A stretch of 64,000 nucleotides of DNA from contig CAZCXH010000003.1 in assembly GCA_964502525.1 (NCBI GenBank), forward strand, positions 1-64,000, written 5' to 3'. This DNA comes from DATLYB01 sp964502525 (lineage in GTDB: Bacteria; Bacteroidota; Bacteroidia; Chitinophagales; CAIOSU01). Every line of letters starts with the position of its first letter. Position 1 is the stretch's first letter. Positions 59,516 to 64,000 of the stretch are shown one piece after another. The notes below the pieces were generated by a model that had not been told where the DNA came from, did no database searches, and saw only the letters and a program-made list of their open reading frames with translations. Both the position numbers and the translations under genes were made by a program.

Positions 59516-61825
59516 ATGAAAGTTTTTCATTGCGAACAAATGCTTTCCGCCCCTCTCCAAAGGAGAGGGTATCCTAACCGCAGCATATTGGTTCTGCTGA
59601 TGATTTTTCTATCACTCAATCTTCATGCTCAGGAAATCCTGCAAGGCGTGGTTGCGGAAGAAAATGAAAAAGGAGAAGTGACCTCCCTCATCGGGGTTAA
59701 TGTTCACTGGCAGGGAACCGTCATTGCCGCAGCGACCGATGTCAATGGCGTTTTTTCAATCGAGTGCAAGCATGAATCACATCCGCTGGTGATAAGCTAT
59801 ATCGGTTACGAACCGGATACCATACAGGTTGAAAACCACGATTACATCACCATCATCCTGAAAAAGGGGTTGGCGCTGAAAGAAGTGGAGGTTACTTACA
59901 GAAAAAAGTCAACCGAGATTTCTTATGCGGACGTGATTAAAACGCAGGAAATTTCACAGGAGGAACTGTTTAAGGCGGCTTGCTGCAACCTCTCGGAGAG
60001 TTTTGAAACCACGCCATCTGTTGATGTTTCTTTCACGGATGCAATAACGGGCGCGCGACAAATTCAGATGCTCGGACTGGCAGGAGCATACACTGTCGTT
60101 TCGCAGGAAAATGTCCCTTACCTCCGCGGACTGGCGTCAGGCCGGGGCTTGGGATTCATCCCCGGAACATGGATTGAGTCCATCCAATTGAGCAAAGGCA
60201 CGGGGTCGGTTGTCAACGGCTTTGAAAGCTTCGCTGGCACCATCAATGTTGAATTGAAGCGGCCGGAAAACAGCGAAAAATTATATTTGAATGCTTTCAT
60301 CAACCAGGAGGGGCGCATGGAAGGCAATCTGAATTTTGCCAACAGGGTTGCCAAAAGATGGCGCACCGCTACGCTGCTTCACGGCAACGTGAAACCGTTT
60401 GAATGGGATCTGAATGATGACGGATTTCTTGACTTCCCGAAATCATACACGGCAACGGGCTTGCATCGCTGGCGGTATGATAATTACAAGGGCATAGAAT
60501 CAGAATTCGGAATAAAAGGACTGCGGGAAGAGCATATTGGCGGGCAAAACGATTTCGACCAGTCGCATCCAAGAGACACGCTTCATCCTTATGGAGTGAG
60601 AATTGAAACCAACAGGGTCGAGCTGTTTGCCAAGGCCGGTTATGTGTTTCCGCAGAAGCGATACAAGAGCATGGGGCTGCAGCTTTCCGGTGCATGGCAT
60701 GACATGAATTCATATTTCGGCTTGCGCGATTATGACGCCACGCAATACAGTTTCTATTCCAATCTCATATACCAATCAATTATTGTTTCAAGCCAAAACA
60801 AATTCAAAACAGGCGTGAGCTACCAATATGACAGGTATGATGAACGGCTCGACAGCGCGGATTATCAGCGCACCGAACAGGTGCCGGGCGCTTTTTTTGA
60901 ATATACGTTCACCCATCTTGATAAAATAACTTTGGTTGCGGGAGTTCGTGCCGATTACAACAACATTTATGGATTCTTTGCCACACCGCGTTTGCATGCC
61001 CGCTTTGCGCTTTCTGAGAATACGGTGCTGAGGCTGTCTGCCGGAAGAGGGCAGCGCACCGCTAATATCATTTCCGAAAACATGGGGCTGCTCGCCACTT
61101 CAAGAAAACTGGTAATTGTTCCCAACAATGATGACGGAAGCGGCTTCCAGCTCGACCCGGAAGTGGCGTGGAACTATGGCGTCAACATCACGCAGCATTT
61201 CAAACTCTGGAAGCGTGACGGCACCTTCAGCGTTGACTTCTACCGCACCGATTTCCAAAACCAGGTGGTGATTGACCTGGACAACAGCCCGCAGGAGGTT
61301 TTATTTTATAACCTGCAGGGCAAATCGTATTCGAACAGCCTGCAGTTGCAACTGGACCATGAAGTGTTGAAAAATTTTGATGTGAGGCTGGCTTACAGGT
61401 GGTATGACGTGAAAACATCATTCACGAAGGGGCTGCTCCAAAAGCCGCTGCTGGCCGGGCACCGGGCTTTCATGAACTTAGCCTATCAAACCGGGAAAAT
61501 ATGGAAGTTCGATTTCACGGTGCAATGGCAGAGCAAAAAGCGCATTCCCTACACTGCTTCGAACCCGGAGCAATACAGGCTGGATGAATATTCACCGGAC
61601 TTTTTCCTGCTGAACGCGCAGGTCGCCAAAATATTTAAAAAGGGAGTCGAGGTGTATATCGGGATGGAAAACATCGCCAACTACAAGCAGGAGGATCCCA
61701 TCCTTGCCTCCGACATGCCATTCAGCCCTTACTTTGACAGCGCATTGGTTTGGGGCCCGATTTTTGGAAGGACCGCTTATGCCGGCTTCCGTTACAGGAT
61801 TGGCGGGAAAAAGGAATCTCGGTAG
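59516..61825 (+). CDS. TonB-dependent receptor with carboxypeptidase-like N-terminal domain
   Basis: 769 residues. A signal peptide (SILVLLMIFLSLNLHAQ) follows an unusual Arg/Gly/Pro-rich start region encoded by a repeat. A CarboxypepD-like domain (about 40-125; GVVAEENEKGEVTSLIGVNV and YIGYEPDTI) leads to the plug (about 135-260; FKAACCNLSESFETTPSVDV, with a CC pair, and YLRGLASGRGLGFIPGTWI) and a 22-strand barrel. The plug form with CCNLSESF is the one I know from Bacteroidota receptors near copper and HMA proteins. With the HYC_CC_PP and HMA genes it probably imports a metal complex, most likely copper. The ligand is not shown by the sequence. Confidence 0.88.
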   Translation: MKVFHCEQMLSAPLQRRGYPNRSILVLLMIFLSLNLHAQEILQGVVAEENEKGEVTSLIGVNVHWQGTVIAAATDVNGVFSIECKHESHPLVISYIGYEPDTIQVENHDYITIILKKGLALKEVEVTYRKKSTEISYADVIKTQEISQEELFKAACCNLSESFETTPSVDVSFTDAITGARQIQMLGLAGAYTVVSQENVPYLRGLASGRGLGFIPGTWIESIQLSKGTGSVVNGFESFAGTINVELKRPENSEKLYLNAFINQEGRMEGNLNFANRVAKRWRTATLLHGNVKPFEWDLNDDGFLDFPKSYTATGLHRWRYDNYKGIESEFGIKGLREEHIGGQNDFDQSHPRDTLHPYGVRIETNRVELFAKAGYVFPQKRYKSMGLQLSGAWHDMNSYFGLRDYDATQYSFYSNLIYQSIIVSSQNKFKTGVSYQYDRYDERLDSADYQRTEQVPGAFFEYTFTHLDKITLVAGVRADYNNIYGFFATPRLHARFALSENTVLRLSAGRGQRTANIISENMGLLATSRKLVIVPNNDDGSGFQLDPEVAWNYGVNITQHFKLWKRDGTFSVDFYRTDFQNQVVIDLDNSPQEVLFYNLQGKSYSNSLQLQLDHEVLKNFDVRLAYRWYDVKTSFTKGLLQKPLLAGHRAFMNLAYQTGKIWKFDFTVQWQSKKRIPYTASNPEQYRLDEYSPDFFLLNAQVAKIFKKGVEVYIGMENIANYKQEDPILASDMPFSPYFDSALVWGPIFGRTAYAGFRYRIGGKKESR
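59551..59569. repeat. perfect palindromic repeat core in the TonB receptor start
   Basis: CCCTCTCCAAAGGAGAGGG: 8-bp stem and 3-nt loop, encoding the PLQRRG part of the signal peptide region in frame. Identical cores are found in GGGCAGT elements and in mtaB. Confidence 0.75.
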
Positions 61826-61873
61826 ATTAAACCATAATTTTGTTATTCATAAAAATGATAAAAATGAAATAGC

Positions 61874-62221
61874 ATGAGAAACTTAAGTTTATTATTCGTA
61901 GTCATCTTCAGCTTGTTTTTTCAGCATGCGGGAGCGCAGGAAAAAGCTAAGAAATCTGAAACCATACAGATAAAAACTTCTGCCGTTTGCGGCATGTGCA
62001 AAAAGACCATTGAAACGGCATTGTACAACGAGAAGGGCGTGAAGTCAGCCAGCCTCGAGGTTGCCTCCAAGGTGGTTACCGTCACCTATAAGCCGAAAGC
62101 GGTCACACCGGAGCAGTTGAGGAAAGCCATCACGATGGCAGGTTACGATGCCGATGACATGCCTGCCGATGCCAGGGCATACGAAAACCTGCACGGCTGC
62201 TGCAAAAAGGGAGCGCATTGA
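61874..62221 (+). CDS. periplasmic HMA (heavy-metal-associated) domain protein
   Basis: 115 residues. Signal peptide (LLFVVIFSLFFQHAGAQ), then a single HMA domain (about 32-100) with the metal-binding motif CGMCKKTIETAL, a variant of CxxC. The conserved strand KVVTVTYKPKAVTPEQLRKA follows. A Cys-rich tail (HGCCKKGAH) is added at the C terminus. It lies 48 bp after the TonB receptor gene. Such periplasmic chaperones bind copper or zinc and pass it on. The pair with the receptor suggests transfer of imported metal. Confidence 0.88.
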   Translation: MRNLSLLFVVIFSLFFQHAGAQEKAKKSETIQIKTSAVCGMCKKTIETALYNEKGVKSASLEVASKVVTVTYKPKAVTPEQLRKAITMAGYDADDMPADARAYENLHGCCKKGAH

Positions 62222-62345
62222 TTATCCTGAAACAAGGGTGAAATACGAAAAGCGGAACGATAATTATTCCGTTCGGAATTAGGGGGATGCCTTATCTATA
62301 AAAAAAATTGTGTAGATGTTTCGCTTTGCTCAGCATGACGAAACA

Positions 62346-63944
62346 TCACACTGCCGCCTCCGTCTTGAACTCCGAATTGAAATGGAACTTGATTTCATGC
62401 CAGTCTTCCATCATGATTTTCAGCATCCATGATGATTCAGCCATGAACACGAAGTGGTCGTCTTTGTCTTTGTAAACAAAATCAGCTTTCAGGCGGCAGA
62501 ACTCTTTCAGCCGCGCCTCATCATCGGAAGTGATCCAGCAGGCTTTGAAAAGATTCATCGGTCTGAAAGTGCACGATGCCTTGTATTCGTGCAGCAGGCG
62601 GTATTGTATCACATCGAATTGCAACTCACCCACCGTTCCGATGACTTGTTTGTTGCCGTGCTCTCGTATAAAGAGTTGCGCCACACCCTCTTCCGTCAGT
62701 TGGTGAATGCCTTTGTCCAGCTGCTTTGACTTCATCGGGTCGGTGTTGATCACCTCCCTGAAGATTTCCGGAGAGAAGCTCGGAATGCCTTTGAAATGGA
62801 GTATTTCCCCTTCTGAGAGCGCATCGCCAATTTTGAAATTGCCGGTATCATATAGTCCGATCACGTCACCGGGAAACGCTTCCTCTACAATGCTCTTTTC
62901 CTGCGCCATGAACGTGGCAGGGCTGCTGAAGCGAAATTCCTTCTGCAGCCGCACATGATGAAAGAACTTGTTCCGTTCGAATTTTCCCGAACACACGCGC
63001 AGGAAGGCGATGCGGTCGCGGTGGCGCGGGTCAATGTTCGCATGAATCTTGAAAACAAATCCGCTGAATTTTTCTTCATCGGGATAAACTATCCGCTCGG
63101 TTGCTTCGCGCGGACGCGGGGCAGGAGCGATATTCACAAATGTATCGAGCAACTCCCTCACACCGAAATTGTTAATCGCACTGCCGAAAAAGACAGGCGC
63201 AAGGTCGGCTTTGAGATATTCCTCCGCATCAAATTGGTCATATACACCCTCAATCAAATGTATATCTTCGCGCAACCTGTTTGCATCATTGGCGCCAACC
63301 TGCTTAACCAGAGTTTCGTCATTCAAATTGTTGATCGAAATCACATCTGTTTCCACTTTCTGGCTGCCGGCACGAAAAAGGTCGAGTGTTTTGTCATAGA
63401 TATTGTAAACACCTTTGAAATCCGTCCCCATGTTGATGGGCCAACTCAGCGGGCGAACGGATATTTGCAGCTTTTCCTCCAGTTCGTCCAGAAGATCGAA
63501 TGGGTCCTTGCCCACCCGATCAAGTTTGTTTACAAAAATCATCACCGGTGTGCTCCTCATCCTGCACACTTCCATCAGCTTTTCTGTGCGCTCCTCCACG
63601 CCTTTCACGCAGTCAATCACGATGATGGCGCTGTCAACAGCAGTCAGGGTACGGTAGGTGTCTTCTGCAAAATCTTTGTGACCAGGAGTGTCTAACAGGT
63701 TGACAAGCAGTTGGTTGTATTCAAACGTCATTACCGATGTTGCAACTGAAATTCCCCTTTGTCTTTCAATTTCCATGAAGTCGGAAGTGGCGCTTTTCCT
63801 GATTTTGTTTGACTTTACCGCTCCTGCCGTTTGGATGGCTCCGCCATAGAGCAGGAATTTTTCCGTGAGCGTAGTTTTCCCGGAATCAGGGTGGCTGATG
63901 ATGGCAAACGTTCGCCTGCGCTTTATTTCGTCCGATATCGGCAT
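62346..63944 (-). CDS. prfC: peptide chain release factor 3
   Basis: 532 residues, the normal RF3 length. GTPase motifs: SHPDSGKTTLTEKF (G1), the RGISVATSV switch region (G2), VNLLDTPGHKDF (G3), FVNKLDR (G4) and the domain 2/3 blocks VFKIHANIDPRHRDRIAFLR and GEGVQFD-like VGELQFDVIQYRL. RF3 recycles RF1/RF2 from the ribosome after termination. It is alone, with its start about 55 bp before the end of the window. Confidence 0.96.
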   Translation of the reverse strand: MPISDEIKRRRTFAIISHPDSGKTTLTEKFLLYGGAIQTAGAVKSNKIRKSATSDFMEIERQRGISVATSVMTFEYNQLLVNLLDTPGHKDFAEDTYRTLTAVDSAIIVIDCVKGVEERTEKLMEVCRMRSTPVMIFVNKLDRVGKDPFDLLDELEEKLQISVRPLSWPINMGTDFKGVYNIYDKTLDLFRAGSQKVETDVISINNLNDETLVKQVGANDANRLREDIHLIEGVYDQFDAEEYLKADLAPVFFGSAINNFGVRELLDTFVNIAPAPRPREATERIVYPDEEKFSGFVFKIHANIDPRHRDRIAFLRVCSGKFERNKFFHHVRLQKEFRFSSPATFMAQEKSIVEEAFPGDVIGLYDTGNFKIGDALSEGEILHFKGIPSFSPEIFREVINTDPMKSKQLDKGIHQLTEEGVAQLFIREHGNKQVIGTVGELQFDVIQYRLLHEYKASCTFRPMNLFKACWITSDDEARLKEFCRLKADFVYKDKDDHFVFMAESSWMLKIMMEDWHEIKFHFNSEFKTEAAV

Positions 63945-64000
63945 GGATTTTGAAAAGATTTGCGAAGTTATTAAAATTCAATGGGCTATTTTGGCGGTAA

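Noticed and set aside
1..64000. tRNA or rRNA genes
   Set aside because: I looked for tRNA-like cloverleaf ends and rRNA words in all intergenic stretches and saw none; a dedicated scan could still find one.

Overview
This window is chromosomal DNA from a member of the Bacteroidota, probably a Chitinophagales/Sphingobacteriales-like lineage; the exact family is a guess. The evidence is: three large secreted proteins ending in type IX secretion (T9SS) type A sorting domains, a short RpoD of Bacteroidota type, a TamL-type BamA-family lipoprotein, a HYC_CC_PP protein, and promoters resembling the Bacteroidota -7 consensus TAnnTTTG. A run of 100 N lies inside near-identical tandem repeats, so this is a scaffolded draft assembly. 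I saw no rRNA, tRNA, CRISPR array or prophage.

Layout. 0-5.9 kb: small accessory genes (DUF2267, a frameshifted lipoprotein, PEBP, a PIN gene broken by a MITE), an orphan GroEL and a DUF1232 protein. 5.9-11.5 kb: an operon for E1 alpha, a cupin, E1 beta, E2, an acyl carrier protein and an AMP-forming acyl-CoA ligase. 11.6-17.3 kb: Lon-like protease, acyltransferase, UbiB-family kinase and CDP-alcohol phosphatidyltransferase, divergent from an L,D-transpeptidase. 18.9-26.3 kb: a regulatory block with a Crp/Fnr protein, a NarL-type response regulator, a PAS histidine kinase, a candidate structured RNA of about 485 nt, a baeRF-type protein and a Tyr/His/Trp-rich secreted protein. 26.9-36.8 kb: two very large Cys-rich T9SS proteins built from Dictyostelium-CTDC-like repeats. 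37-45.6 kb: MFS transporter, DUF2461, cold-shock protein, RpoD, an exosortase pair, a saccharopine dehydrogenase-like protein and a beta-propeller/SPOR protein. 45.8-52.2 kb: a REP-type transposase, lgt, mtaB, and a Gfo/Idh oxidoreductase, lipoprotein and sugar transferase group. 52.4-62.2 kb: metal (probably copper) handling genes, TamL and an FG-GAP T9SS protein. 62.3-63.9 kb: release factor 3.

The main result is a putative Crp/Fnr regulon. Six promoters share one geometry: a palindrome TGAy-N4-rTCA, exactly 23 bp, then an octamer resembling TAnnTTTG. The palindrome centre would lie near -41.5, the classical class II activator position. They precede groEL, the E1 alpha operon, the L,D-transpeptidase and (divergently, from the same palindrome) the CDP-alcohol phosphatidyltransferase operon, the candidate RNA, and the Tyr/His/Trp-rich protein/baeRF operon. 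A Crp/Fnr gene with a suitable recognition helix and no cysteine lies in the middle of these targets.

The second theme is dense small palindromic repeats. There are at least three MITE/REP families: one with a 6-bp target duplication splits a PIN gene, one copy is nested in another, and two palindromes sit in frame inside coding sequences (mtaB and a TonB receptor). A REP-type transposase gene with its own hairpin is present.
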